Below are positions 1-8,689 of a DNA stretch of 64,000 bases, one piece after another. Source of the stretch: Bryobacterales bacterium (GTDB taxonomy: Bacteria; Acidobacteriota; Terriglobia; Bryobacterales; Bryobacteraceae). Below the pieces are notes generated by a model, which was given only the letters and a program-made list of their open reading frames with translations, did not search any database and had not been told where the DNA came from. Location: the NCBI GenBank assembly GCA_020852755.1, contig JADZAF010000249.1:1-64000 (forward strand), written 5' to 3'. The position numbers were made by a program, and so were the translations under genes. Numbering within the stretch: the first letter of the stretch is position 1; each line of letters opens with the position of its first letter.

Positions 1-399
1 ATCGTGGAGTTCATCGGCTGTACCAGCGAGAACACCGGGCGCGAGGGCGCCAAAGTCTACGACAAATCGGCGGGAGGCGTGCTGGTTCGCTTCACGCGCT
101 GCCGCTGGAAGAGCCCGTGGACCGCCCGGGTGCCCGACCACCGGGGTCCCCGAGTTCCCGTGCTGCTGGAGCTGCGGCGGCCCGAACTGACCGAGCGGCC
201 CGGCGGCATCGAATTCGACGACTGCTACGTGTACGACGCCGTGAACCGGGCCGCCGTGGCGGTGGCCGTCGAACGGCCCGGGCACGGCGTCAGAAACGTG
301 CGCGGGGTGATCCGGTCGCACAATCCGGCAGGCGCGCGGATGGAAGCGGGACCCAGCCCGGTGAATGGAGGATTGCAGGTGGCGCCGGACCGGCCGTAG
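1..399 (+). CDS. C-terminal part of a probable right-handed beta-helix protein (5' truncated)
   Basis: The frame is open from the first base of the window and ends at TAG (397-399), so only the last 132 residues are present and the true start lies upstream. The visible part alternates short beta-strand runs with turns (for example VEFIGCTSENTG, GVLVRFTRCRW, IEFDDCYVYDA), the rung pattern of pectate-lyase-like parallel beta-helix proteins. No catalytic residues can be assigned. It converges with the minus-strand gene at 430. Function unknown; the beta-helix call rests on pattern only. Confidence 0.5.
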   Translation: MVEFIGCTSENTGREGAKVYDKSAGGVLVRFTRCRWKSPWTARVPDHRGPRVPVLLELRRPELTERPGGIEFDDCYVYDAVNRAAVAVAVERPGHGVRNVRGVIRSHNPAGARMEAGPSPVNGGLQVAPDRP

Positions 400-414
400 G
401 GACCCGGGTGCCGC

Positions 415-431
415 AGGCCGGCAACCGGCCT
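415..431. terminator. Hairpin between two convergent genes
   Basis: A perfect 7-bp inverted repeat (AGGCCGG at 415-421, CCGGCCT at 425-431) with a 3-base loop lies between the stop at 399 and the stop codon of the minus gene at 430-432. Its position suits a bidirectional terminator, but neither side has a clear T-tract. Confidence 0.4.
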
Positions 432-1377
432 ACTCGTGGAACCAGGCTTTCAAAAACGCACGCTCCGTCCCCTCGTACACCGCTTCGGCCAGGTGTTCCA
501 CACCCTGCTGGTTGCCCCAGGAGTAGTTGATGATCAGGCGGCCCTTGTATTCGCAGAAATCGATATCGGAGTTGTTGCGATTGACCGCAGCGGCGACGCG
601 CCGCCGGTGCGCCTGGCTCAGCTTCTCACCGGCAATTTTGCGGTCGTCCTGCGAAGCGCGCAAGACGGGGTTGAGCGGGCTGGACTCCCAATGGATCAGG
701 TCCCTGGAGCGCACCACGCGCATCTCGTAGCCTTCGTGCGCTTCCAGGTAAAAGTTGTAGAAGTAACCGTCCAGGTAGCGCAGGCAGTGCGGGGCGGTGT
801 AACGGTCTTTCGAGTAGTTGTTTTCCGACGGGGTGAGGTCCCAGCGCTTCAGGTCGCGCGAAGTCGCGAATCGGGCGGTGAACGGAACGCCGGCCTGCTC
901 TTTCGGCTTGTCGATCTCGAACATCAGGACGTAGCGGTCGCCGGCCTTGCATAGGGAGGTGTTGAAGATGCTGAAGCCGGGCAGGTCGAGGGCCACCCAC
1001 TCCTCCCAGTTCTTCAGGTCCCGCGAGGCGAACATCCACACCAGTTCGGCGCCCCATTTCCTGCCGCGCCCGCCGGTGCCGGTGACGTACATGGTGTCAC
1101 CGTCAACGAAAGCGCTGCCCAGCACGCGGCCCTTGGCGAAGCCCGGAGTGGCCTGGCCGGTCCGGTGGTCGACGAAGCGGAAGTAATCGTCGCCGGTCTG
1201 GTTGGCCCAGTAGTTCTGACGCACGTACTCAAAGCGGTAGAGGCGGCCCTTGAAGACCACCGGCGTGGCTTCGACCAGGTCCACGTCAATGGTCCCGAGC
1301 TTGACGATGGCGGGCCGCTCGGCGGAGACGGCGGACAGGGCCAGAACAGGGAGCAGGATCCACCGGATGCAGGGCAT
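430..1377 (-). CDS. Exported five-bladed beta-propeller protein, GH43/GH32-like
   Basis: A 315-residue protein with an N-terminal signal peptide (hydrophobic stretch within residues 5-18, cleavage near VSA-ERP). The body has repeated propeller-blade phrases such as VWMFASRDLKNWEEW, RFATSRDLKRWDL and VVRSRDLIHWESS, typical of the five-bladed propeller of GH43/GH32-type glycosidases and related proteins. The catalytic acids cannot be fixed by eye, so enzymatic activity is not certain. The ATG at 1377 was chosen because the signal peptide begins there; the frame stays open further upstream over the next gene without protein-like sequence. It diverges from the DUF362 gene. Confidence 0.65.
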   Translation of the reverse strand: MPCIRWILLPVLALSAVSAERPAIVKLGTIDVDLVEATPVVFKGRLYRFEYVRQNYWANQTGDDYFRFVDHRTGQATPGFAKGRVLGSAFVDGDTMYVTGTGGRGRKWGAELVWMFASRDLKNWEEWVALDLPGFSIFNTSLCKAGDRYVLMFEIDKPKEQAGVPFTARFATSRDLKRWDLTPSENNYSKDRYTAPHCLRYLDGYFYNFYLEAHEGYEMRVVRSRDLIHWESSPLNPVLRASQDDRKIAGEKLSQAHRRRVAAAVNRNNSDIDFCEYKGRLIINYSWGNQQGVEHLAEAVYEGTERAFLKAWFHE

Positions 1378-1461
1378 AGGAACGCAACTCGAAGTATACT
1401 GCGCGCGGGCATGCGCCCGGGGGAGAAAGCGACTACAATCGAAAGGCCCGGAGGGCAGGCG
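1378..1461. promoter_or_regulatory. Short divergent promoter region
   Basis: This 84-bp gap separates two divergent genes. It contains the palindrome AGTATACT (1393-1400), which gives a TATACT -10-like box on both strands, and TACAAT (1434-1439), which would place a start site about 15 bases before the rightward gene. No convincing -35 boxes were found. Confidence 0.3.
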
Positions 1462-2556
1462 ATGTTGACAGGACGCAGAGACTTTCTTTCCGCGGCGCTG
1501 GTTTCGGCCGGACAGGCCGGGCGCGCCTCGAAGCCCGGCGGCAGGCTGGGCATTCCCGGACCGTTTCCAGGCCGGGTAGCGGCGGTGCGCCACGCCGGCT
1601 GCATCGTTTCCGACCAATATCAACGGGGGCCGGTGCGGGAGATGATCCGTCGCGGCATGCTCGAGTTGACCGGCGCACCCGGCTGGGTGGATGCCTGGCG
1701 GATGTTCGTCGAGCCCGGCGACGTGGTCGGCATCAAGCTCAACCCCAACGGCGCGCCGCGGGTGATTTCGGCGCCGGAGGTGCTGCACGCGGTGATCGAC
1801 GGGCTCAAAGAAGCGGGAGTGAAGCCGAGCGACATCGTGGTGTTCGACCGCAACCGCTCTTTCTTCCTGGAGGCGGGCTACGACAAGTGGCTCCCGGAGG
1901 GCGTGCGCTGGGCCTGGGCATCGGAGAAGTACGAGCCGATCCAACTGGACATGGAAGGCTACGACCGCGACTGCTACGCCGAGCTGCCGGTCATCCAGCC
2001 CAACCAGGACGTGAATGACCGTCACTTTCGCCGCTCGTACGCGGCCCGGTTCCTCACCAGGGAGATCAGCAAGCTCATCAACATCCCGGTGCTGAAGCAT
2101 CACCAGTCGGCGGGCGTCACCCTGGCGTTGAAAAACATGGCGTATGGCATGGCGAACAACGTGGCGCGCAGCCACCAGAACGCCACCCTGCACTGCACGG
2201 CGGTCTTCATCCCGGCGATTGTCGACCTGCCGCCTTTCCGGCAAAAGGCGGTTCTCCATATCGTGGACGGAGTCAAGGGGGTGTATCACGGGGGGCCGTC
2301 CGCGCGGCCGGGGTACATCTGGGAACACAAGACCATCTATTTCGCCACGGACCCCGTGGCGGTGGACAAGACCGGCTGGAAGGCGCTGGACAGGAAGCGG
2401 GCGGAGATGGGGCTGGCGTCCATAGCGCTGTCCAAGCCGGACAAGGTCAGCCGCCGGTTGAACTGCCAGCCGGAGCACATCGAGATCGCCGGCGTTCTGG
2501 GGCTGGGCGAATTCGACGACAGCAAGATCGACGTGCGCGAGGTCGCGCTGGCCTGA
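1462..2556 (+). CDS. DUF362-domain protein with Tat-like leader
   Basis: A 364-residue protein. Residues 4-9 (GRRDFL) followed by a short apolar run form a twin-arginine leader. A conserved core motif (GDVVGIKLNPNG, about residues 86-97) and a later KLINIPVLKHHQSAGVT segment match the DUF362 family, which often occurs with iron-sulfur or redox proteins but has no firm general reaction. The ATG at 1462 follows a GGAGGGC ribosome site; the frame continues upstream without homology, so that part was excluded. The sulfatase starts 14 bases after its stop, so the two are probably co-transcribed. Exact substrate unknown. Confidence 0.75.
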   Translation: MLTGRRDFLSAALVSAGQAGRASKPGGRLGIPGPFPGRVAAVRHAGCIVSDQYQRGPVREMIRRGMLELTGAPGWVDAWRMFVEPGDVVGIKLNPNGAPRVISAPEVLHAVIDGLKEAGVKPSDIVVFDRNRSFFLEAGYDKWLPEGVRWAWASEKYEPIQLDMEGYDRDCYAELPVIQPNQDVNDRHFRRSYAARFLTREISKLINIPVLKHHQSAGVTLALKNMAYGMANNVARSHQNATLHCTAVFIPAIVDLPPFRQKAVLHIVDGVKGVYHGGPSARPGYIWEHKTIYFATDPVAVDKTGWKALDRKRAEMGLASIALSKPDKVSRRLNCQPEHIEIAGVLGLGEFDDSKIDVREVALA

Positions 2557-2570
2557 AGGAGGCAACAGCA

Positions 2571-4088
2571 ATGCCGGTTGAAACCAGAAGCCGACGAGAG
2601 ATGCTCGGCCTGCTCGGGCTTGGAGCGGCCGGGAGGGCATTGCGGGGCGCGCCGGCGAAGCGGCCCAACATCCTGTTTATCTACACCGACGACCATTCGC
2701 ACCGGACCATCAGTTGTTACCCCGAGGCTTACCCCTGGGTCCGCACTCCGGCCATCGACGGTCTGGCCCGGCGCGGCGTCCGCTTCACCGCGGCATACAA
2801 CGGAGCCTGGTGCATGCCGTCGCGGGCCACCATGCTGACCGGCCATCACCAGTTCGGCGTGCAGTCCATGCGAATGGAAGGCCCCTACCCCGGCTGTACC
2901 TACGACGCGCAACAGTGTCCCTTCTGGCCGAAAGTGTTCCGGGCGAACGGCTACTTCACCGCGCAGATCGGCAAGTGGCACACGGGCACCGACACCGGCT
3001 ACGGGCGGGATTGGGATTTCCAGCTTGTCTGGAACCGGCCCAAGTACACGGAAACCAGCGCGAACTACTACTACAATCAACCGATCACTTACCAGGGCGG
3101 CCGTACCGAGATGCTCAGGCGTTACTCGACCGACCAGTACACGGACTGGGCGGTGGACCTGATCCGCGGCAACGGCCGGGATACGCGCAAGCCCTGGTAC
3201 CTGTGGCTGTGCTACGGAGCGGTTCACGGTCCGTATACGCCGGCCGAGCGGCACCTCAAGGAATACGCGGGAGTGGACTTCGATACACCCGCCGACATCT
3301 TCCCTCCGCGGCCCGGCAAGCCGGACTGGGCGCAGAAGGTGAATCACTGGCGGAAAGGACCGGACGGCCGTGCGGTGGCGGGCGGACGCAGCTTGACCGA
3401 GTGGGTGAGGCAATACCACCAGGGTGTCTTCGCCATCGATGAGGGAGTCAAGCGGCTGATGGATGTTCTGGAAGAGACCGGCCAGCGTGAGAACACGGTG
3501 GTGGTCTTCACCTCGGACCAGGGCCTGGCCTTTGGACAGCACGGATTTCGGGGCACCAAGATCGCCGCCTACGACGCCAATGTCCGGTCCCCGTTGATCG
3601 TCTCCATGCCGGGCCGCATCCCCGAAGGACGGGTTTGCACGACGCCGGTCTCCGGAGTGGACCTGCCGCCGACCTTCTTCCGCTGGGCAGGGATCGCGCT
3701 GCCGTGGGAAATGCACGGGCGCGACCTTGCGCCATTGCTGCGGAACCCCGAGGCCGGCTGGTCCTACCCGGCCATGCTGGCCGCAACCGGGCAGAAGTTC
3801 GGCTCCGACACTGACGTGATCCCCCAGGGCAAGGACACCTTCCACGCCGATGTTCCCTGGTACGTCATGCTGCGCGACCAGCGTTACAAGTACGTCCGGC
3901 CTCTGATCCACGACCTGGAGGAGTTGTACGATCTCCAGGAGGACCCCGAGGAACTGGATAACCTCGCGGTCAAGCCGGCGCACCGGGCGCGGCTGCGGCG
4001 CATGCGCGCGGCGGCCGTCGCGGAATTGCGCCGGACCAGGGCGGGATTCGTGGATCGCATGCCCGCCGTGCGGGAAGCGGCGGGGTGA
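2571..4088 (+). CDS. Tat-exported arylsulfatase-family enzyme
   Basis: A 505-residue class I sulfatase that would hydrolyse a sulfate ester, probably on a polysaccharide or sugar, outside the cytoplasm. The leader has RSRREMLGLLG, a Tat-like motif. NILFIYTDDHS (residues 33-43) supplies the first calcium-ligand aspartates. The C-x-P-S-R motif starts at Cys81, the residue converted to formylglycine by the sulfatase-maturing system, and is followed by ATMLTG. A second metal-site region (VVVFTSDQGLAFGQHG) is present. Length fits the family. A GGAGG site lies 9 bases upstream of ATG. No maturase gene (FGE or anSME) is visible in this window. Confidence 0.9.
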   Translation: MPVETRSRREMLGLLGLGAAGRALRGAPAKRPNILFIYTDDHSHRTISCYPEAYPWVRTPAIDGLARRGVRFTAAYNGAWCMPSRATMLTGHHQFGVQSMRMEGPYPGCTYDAQQCPFWPKVFRANGYFTAQIGKWHTGTDTGYGRDWDFQLVWNRPKYTETSANYYYNQPITYQGGRTEMLRRYSTDQYTDWAVDLIRGNGRDTRKPWYLWLCYGAVHGPYTPAERHLKEYAGVDFDTPADIFPPRPGKPDWAQKVNHWRKGPDGRAVAGGRSLTEWVRQYHQGVFAIDEGVKRLMDVLEETGQRENTVVVFTSDQGLAFGQHGFRGTKIAAYDANVRSPLIVSMPGRIPEGRVCTTPVSGVDLPPTFFRWAGIALPWEMHGRDLAPLLRNPEAGWSYPAMLAATGQKFGSDTDVIPQGKDTFHADVPWYVMLRDQRYKYVRPLIHDLEELYDLQEDPEELDNLAVKPAHRARLRRMRAAAVAELRRTRAGFVDRMPAVREAAG

Positions 4089-4211
4089 GGAACCGCCGCG
4101 CACACCGCTCCGGCGATGTTTTGCGCGCACCTCGCCAGGCGCGGTTCCCGCTCCCGGGGTCCCGGTAGTCCTGGTTCTTCTCATGGCTCGCAGGGATCAC
4201 CTCCTTTCGGA

Positions 4212-4238
4212 TCGACCAGCGGCGGGAGGGTGTATACT
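4212..4238 (+). promoter_or_regulatory. Candidate promoter for the 4298 gene
   Basis: TATACT at 4233-4238 resembles a -10 box, with a weak -35-like TCGACC at 4212-4217 (15-base spacing). The predicted start site would leave a leader of about 50 bases before the ATG at 4298. Weak evidence from sequence alone. Confidence 0.25.
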
Positions 4239-4297
4239 TACGCCGGCCTGATACGGGAACTCCGGCGAGTGCTGCCGGAACCGGGAAAGGAGCGCCG

Positions 4298-5755
4298 ATG
4301 AGGAGGTCATCCGTCGGCTGGTTAGCGCTGTGCGCTCTGGTCTCCGTTCTGCAGGCGGCTCAGCCTGCCTCGCCCGCCCCGGAATGGGCCGCGCAAAAGG
4401 GAGCGGGCTTCTCAGTCGAAACGCCGGCCGGATGGAGCGTCTGGCCGGACGCCCGGAAAGGCTGGGTTCACCTGATGGGAACGCAGGGCGAGGATGTGGT
4501 GGTCTGGCCCGTCTTCCTGCCGGGTGTGGTTTCGGTTCCTGACCTCAAGACGGTCCAGGCCATACACCAGAAGCTGGCCGCCGCGTGTCCCTTCCAGGCC
4601 CAGTGGGAAAGCGCGCAGGCCGCCGGGCCGAACCTGGTGCGGGCCCGGGGAAAGAGCGGGGAAATGACCGCGGTGTCGGCTTTCGCCTGGAAGCCCAGCC
4701 CGCGCGGAGTGGCCGGCTATTTCTACTCGGCCGCGGCACGGAAAGCGGACTTCGCCGGCAAAGCCGCGGATCTGGTGAGAGTCCTGGGAAGCTTCCGGCT
4801 GACGGGCGACGCCGGCGGCGCGGGCGGCGTCCAATGGGCGCTGTTCGCCGACCCTATGGAGGGGGCGTTCACGGCGGAAGTGCCCGCCGGCTGGCAGGCC
4901 AGCGGCGGGCTGATACGCTCCAGTCCCGAAGACCCGCATCTCGTCCTCGGCGTGACCTCCCCGGACGGCCGGACGAGAGTGTCGCTCGGCGATCCGCAGA
5001 TGTCCACTTACTTCATAGATCCAGCTGGAAGCTTGATACCGGAAGGGTCCATGAACGGCGCGGCCATGGTCCTCCGCTACCTGACAGGCGCGTATTTCTG
5101 CCAGTTCTATGTTGCCAGCCGGGCGCCCATGTTCTGCACGGACCTTCAGATCTCGGAGGTGAGAGACAACCCCGAGATGGTCCCGTATGTCCTCTCCAAA
5201 GATCCTACCCTGGCTCAGAGACCGTTCTCGATCGGCTCGGCGGCATTTCAGTGCCGGGAGCAGGGTCAAATGAAAGCCGGGTTCTGCCAGGCGTTGACGA
5301 CCCGGCTGTCGCTGCCGGCGCCGGGTCAGATCGGAATGTGGAACCTCAAAGCCTTGACGGTCTACCTGACACCGCCGGACCGGGCGGAACAGACCAGGGC
5401 CATCATGACCCACATCGGCGACTCCGTGCGGTTCAATCCTCAATGGGGCATGCAGGAGGTCCGCAACGCCGGCGTCCGCTCGGGCATCATCAGCGGCACG
5501 GCCAACCAGATTGCCGGCATGGGGGAGGCCACTCAGCGGAAGGTCGACGCCGTGGAGGAACGGATTGCGCGGATGAGGTCCGACGCGACGCTGGGCATCG
5601 TACGCCTGGAAGACCCGGCCACGGGGCGGCAGACCACCGTGGACAGCGGCGCCAACTTCTACTGGGTGGACCCGCGGGGAGTGATTGTGGGAACGAACGT
5701 GGACACCACCCCCGGCGTGGATTTCCGCAGGATGATCGAATCGCCGGCCCCGTAA
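4298..5755 (+). CDS. Exported protein of unknown function with two PAGW-type modules
   Basis: A 485-residue protein with a clear Sec signal peptide (MRRSSVGWLALCALVSVLQA, cleavage near AQP). Two related segments occur in tandem: FSVETPAGWSVW near residue 38 and FTAEVPAGWQAS near residue 191, each followed by a beta-rich stretch. These look like duplicated PsbP/Mog1-type or similar small alpha/beta modules. The C-terminus carries helical sequence (ATQRKVDAVEERIARM) and a short beta segment. It has no recognised catalytic motif and stands alone between convergent and divergent neighbours. A GGAAAGGAG site precedes the ATG. Function not recognised. Confidence 0.7.
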   Translation: MRRSSVGWLALCALVSVLQAAQPASPAPEWAAQKGAGFSVETPAGWSVWPDARKGWVHLMGTQGEDVVVWPVFLPGVVSVPDLKTVQAIHQKLAAACPFQAQWESAQAAGPNLVRARGKSGEMTAVSAFAWKPSPRGVAGYFYSAAARKADFAGKAADLVRVLGSFRLTGDAGGAGGVQWALFADPMEGAFTAEVPAGWQASGGLIRSSPEDPHLVLGVTSPDGRTRVSLGDPQMSTYFIDPAGSLIPEGSMNGAAMVLRYLTGAYFCQFYVASRAPMFCTDLQISEVRDNPEMVPYVLSKDPTLAQRPFSIGSAAFQCREQGQMKAGFCQALTTRLSLPAPGQIGMWNLKALTVYLTPPDRAEQTRAIMTHIGDSVRFNPQWGMQEVRNAGVRSGIISGTANQIAGMGEATQRKVDAVEERIARMRSDATLGIVRLEDPATGRQTTVDSGANFYWVDPRGVIVGTNVDTTPGVDFRRMIESPAP

Positions 5756-5774
5756 AGCGACTGGATCTCCGTCC

Positions 5775-7778
5775 CTACGGCAGGCTGAACGCGATTACGT
5801 TCGAGCCTGAGGCGATGGCTACATACTGCTTGCCGCCGGCCAGATACGTCATGGGCGAGGCCTTCCAGGTCTGGCTGGTATGGAAGTGCCAGAGCGGCTT
5901 GCCGGTCCTGGCGTCCACGGCTGCAAAGGCCCCGCTGTCGTCCCCAAAGAAGACCAGCCCTCCACCGGTGGAGAGCACGCCGCCCCAGGTGTTGGCGGGA
6001 CCGGTTTGCGGGTACTCCCAAACGGTCTCGCCGGTCTGGATATTCAGCGCGCGCAGATACTTCCTGCCGGGCTCTCCGGGCACATTGCGGGTACCACCGC
6101 CATAGTGGGACTTGCCCGGCTCCCATACCGCCTCTTCCTTAAAGTAAATGTTGCACTTTTCCAGCGCCATGACGTAAAACAAGCCAGTTTCGGGATGGTA
6201 CGCGGTTGACATCCAGTTAGTGGCGCCCTCCACGGCCGGGCAGACTTTGGTCCCTTGCGGCGAGGGGTCGGTGCCCGGCAGCACTTGCGGGCGGCCGTCG
6301 GGTCCGATGCCGCCGGCCCAGGTGAGGCGCTTGACGAACGGCTTGGCGAGCAGCAGTTCTCCGCTCAGGCGGTCGAGAACGTAGAAGAAGCCGTTGCGAT
6401 TCGCCTGCACCAGGAGTTTCCTGGGACGGCCGCGGAAGTCGGCATCCACCAGCATGGGCGTCTGCTGGGCGTCCCAGTCGTGCACGTCGTGGGGAGTGAA
6501 CTGGTAATACCAGCGCCGTTTCCCTGTCGCCACGTCCAGGGCCAGCACGGAACTGGTATAGAGATTGTCGCCTTTGCGCTCGTCGCCGTTATAGTCCGGG
6601 CACGGGTTGCCGGTGGGCCAGTAAAGCATCCCCGTGGAGGGGTCGTAGGTGCCGGTCAGCCATGCGGCGCCGCAGCCATGCTCGAGTGCCTTGCCGATCC
6701 AGGTTTCGGAACCGGGTTCGCCCGGAGCGGGAATGGTCCAGACGCGCCAGGCCTGCTCGCCGGTGGCGGCGTGGTAGGCGGCCAGGAAGCCGCGCACGCC
6801 CTCGTCGCCGCCGGAGGTCCCGGAGATTACCAGATCGCCCGCTACCAGCGGCGCGGAGGTGGCGCCATAGTTCTGGCGATGGTCGGCCATCTCGACGTCC
6901 CAGATCAGCGCGCCGGTGGCGCGATTCAGAGCCAGCAGGCGGGCGTTGTCGGTCACAAAGAACAGGCGGTCTTTCCAGATGGCGGCGCCGCGATTGATGC
7001 CGCCGGCCGCATCGCCGGCGAGGCCGGGAGTGCGCGGGCGCTGGTAGTGCCAGATCTCGCGCCCGGTGCGCGGATCCAGGGCATAGGCCTGGTTCGCGCC
7101 GGTGATGTACATGATGCCGTCAGCCACAATCGGGGTGACTTCCAGGCGCCGCGAATCGGGGATAGTGAAGATCCAGCGGGGAGCCAGCGCAGCCACGTTG
7201 CCGGTGTGAATTTGGCGCAGCGGGCTGTGGCGGTTGCCGCCCGGCACGCCGTGGTAGGTGGGCCACTCTCCCTGGGGGTCGGGCATCACCTGGCGCCAGC
7301 CGGCGCCGGCGCGCTCGAACAGGTACAGGCGGCCATCGGCGCCCTCGAGCTGCAGGTCGTAGTTACTCTCGTTGCGGACTAGGCCACGAATCTCGCGGCC
7401 GCCGGAGAGCGGCAGGGTGATTGCACGCGGGGGCGGTCTCTCCCCCCGGCGGCGGCTCATGGAAAAGACGTAGGCCGCGAGCGGCGCCAGTTGCTGCTCG
7501 GGGAGAGGGAAGGCGGGCATGCCTCCCGAGGTCACCCCCTTCCGGATGACGTCGCGCACCGCCTCGAGCGTGGCCGTGCGGGACGTGCGCCGCAGGAGGC
7601 TGGGGCCGCGCTCTCCGCCCGCGCCATCCAGACCATGGCAGTGAGCGCAGAGCGCCTGAAACTGCTTTCGCGTGCCTTCGAGTTCCTGCGCGGGAACGGC
7701 AGGGACCAGGAGAAACAGCAGGACACACAAAGCGACACGCGCGCCGCCCTGGAGTTCCCGTGCTCCAACAGAAGCCAT
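5775..7778 (-). CDS. Cytochrome c / PQQ-dependent dehydrogenase (quinohemoprotein)
   Basis: A 667-residue periplasmic enzyme. Residues 1-30 form a signal peptide ending VPA. A class I cytochrome c domain follows, with CAHCH at residues 44-48 and a downstream methionine region (TSGGMPAFPL). A small linker beta domain (GREIRGLVRNESNYDLQLEG) comes next, then an eight-bladed PQQ propeller with tryptophan-docking repeats (DPRTGREIWHYQ, NRATGALIWDVE, DVATGKRRWYYQ, NIQTGETVWEYP). It would oxidise an alcohol or sugar and pass electrons to haem. Haem is N-terminal, the reverse of classical quinohemoprotein alcohol dehydrogenases. The ATG at 7778 is chosen because the signal peptide starts there; an in-frame upstream start at 7874 lacks a sensible leader. 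Confidence 0.88.
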   Translation of the reverse strand: MASVGARELQGGARVALCVLLFLLVPAVPAQELEGTRKQFQALCAHCHGLDGAGGERGPSLLRRTSRTATLEAVRDVIRKGVTSGGMPAFPLPEQQLAPLAAYVFSMSRRRGERPPPRAITLPLSGGREIRGLVRNESNYDLQLEGADGRLYLFERAGAGWRQVMPDPQGEWPTYHGVPGGNRHSPLRQIHTGNVAALAPRWIFTIPDSRRLEVTPIVADGIMYITGANQAYALDPRTGREIWHYQRPRTPGLAGDAAGGINRGAAIWKDRLFFVTDNARLLALNRATGALIWDVEMADHRQNYGATSAPLVAGDLVISGTSGGDEGVRGFLAAYHAATGEQAWRVWTIPAPGEPGSETWIGKALEHGCGAAWLTGTYDPSTGMLYWPTGNPCPDYNGDERKGDNLYTSSVLALDVATGKRRWYYQFTPHDVHDWDAQQTPMLVDADFRGRPRKLLVQANRNGFFYVLDRLSGELLLAKPFVKRLTWAGGIGPDGRPQVLPGTDPSPQGTKVCPAVEGATNWMSTAYHPETGLFYVMALEKCNIYFKEEAVWEPGKSHYGGGTRNVPGEPGRKYLRALNIQTGETVWEYPQTGPANTWGGVLSTGGGLVFFGDDSGAFAAVDARTGKPLWHFHTSQTWKASPMTYLAGGKQYVAIASGSNVIAFSLP

Positions 7779-7797
7779 TCCGCCGACCTGGCCGCGG

Positions 7798-8010
7798 ACG
7801 TTCTCAACCTGCCGCGTCCCCGTTCGTGCGGACACGCGGCGGAACTTGAAGGAGACAGGTTTGCCGGTTTGCATGGAAGCCCCAGGGATGGGATCAGTGT
7901 ATCAGGTACAAGCGGGCTTGTGCGCGACGGGCGGCGCCTCGGAGTTGCCTTGCTCCGCCCGGGACCACGCTGTCATCCTGGCGGCGCAGGTTCTCAACAG
8001 CCGTGTCCCC
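7798..8010. repeat. Two imperfect copies of a GTTCTCAAC-containing repeat in the gap upstream of the PQQ gene
   Basis: GTTCTCAACCTGCCGCGTCCCC (7800-7821 region) and GTTCTCAACAGCCGTGTCCCC (7990-8010) are about 190 bases apart in a non-coding gap (7779-8032). A shorter match, GTTCTCAAC, lies at about 58499. The rest of the gap carries a possible minus-strand -10 box (TACACT, complement of 7896-7901) for the PQQ gene. The repeats look like dispersed intergenic elements; origin unknown. Confidence 0.4.
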
Positions 8011-8032
8011 ACTCGCCGGAGCAGGCGGCGGA

Positions 8033-8674
8033 TCAGTTGCCGGCGGGCTTCTGCGCGACTACGCAATAGGTATCCCAGCGCCAGCGCGGGATGATCCCGG
8101 TGATGGAGAAGCCGGCGTCCTCCAGCTCACGAACCAACACCTCGCGCGGGATGCCGTGCCCGCCGCGGTCTTGCGGGACTCCTTTCAAGGGCGCCAGGAG
8201 GGAAAGCCACCAGCGCGGCTCGAAATCGATGACGGCGAGGGTTCCCCCGGGGCGCAGGGCGCGGTGGAGGGCCGCCGTCATGGCCGCCGGGTCGCTGAAG
8301 TGATGGTAGGAACCGCGCAGCAGGATGGCGTCGCAGGCATCCGCCGGCATGCCGCCGCCCGACTGGTCGGTTTCGACCGCAGTCAGGTTTTCGAGACCGC
8401 TGCCCTCGGCTCTGCGACGCACTTTCCGGACCTTGGCAGGCTCAACTTCAGCCGCGTAGACGTGACCCTGCCGGCCAACCCGCCGCCCCGCCTCCACGGC
8501 CAGCGCCCCGCGCCCCGCCCCGACATCCGCCACCACCCGGCCGGGCTCCCACCCCAGGATGCATGCCAAGCGTTCGATTTCCGCACGGCTGGCCCGCCGC
8601 AGGCGCCAGGCGGCATATCCCGCCGCGGCGCCGCCCGCCAGGACCGCCGCTACCGCGACACCCTTTCGACTCAC
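8033..8674 (-). CDS. Membrane-anchored SAM-dependent methyltransferase
   Basis: A 213-residue class I methyltransferase. The N-terminus has one hydrophobic segment (residues 5-21, VAVAAVLAGGAAAGYAA) that could anchor it. The SAM-binding motif VADVGAGRGALAVEAG (about residues 48-63) is followed by acidic AAEVEP and the later LRPGGTLAVIDF motif, all typical of the Methyltransf_11/25 fold. Substrate unknown. It starts at GTG (8674) after a strong AAGGAGGAA site, 15 bases downstream of the anti-sigma gene, so it is probably the last gene of the sigma/anti-sigma operon. Confidence 0.82.
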   Translation of the reverse strand: MSRKGVAVAAVLAGGAAAGYAAWRLRRASRAEIERLACILGWEPGRVVADVGAGRGALAVEAGRRVGRQGHVYAAEVEPAKVRKVRRRAEGSGLENLTAVETDQSGGGMPADACDAILLRGSYHHFSDPAAMTAALHRALRPGGTLAVIDFEPRWWLSLLAPLKGVPQDRGGHGIPREVLVRELEDAGFSITGIIPRWRWDTYCVVAQKPAGN

Positions 8675-8689
8675 AAGCCGGTTCCTCCT

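Noticed and set aside
1165-1461. Upstream extension of the DUF362 protein
   Set aside because: The extra residues lie antisense to the GH43-like gene and have no family match; ATG 1462 has a proper ribosome site.
2337-4184. Long minus-strand open frame opposite the sulfatase gene
   Set aside because: Its translation has no recognisable domains, is rich in Arg/Pro/Val typical of GC-rich antisense frames, and lies entirely over a clearly recognised sulfatase.
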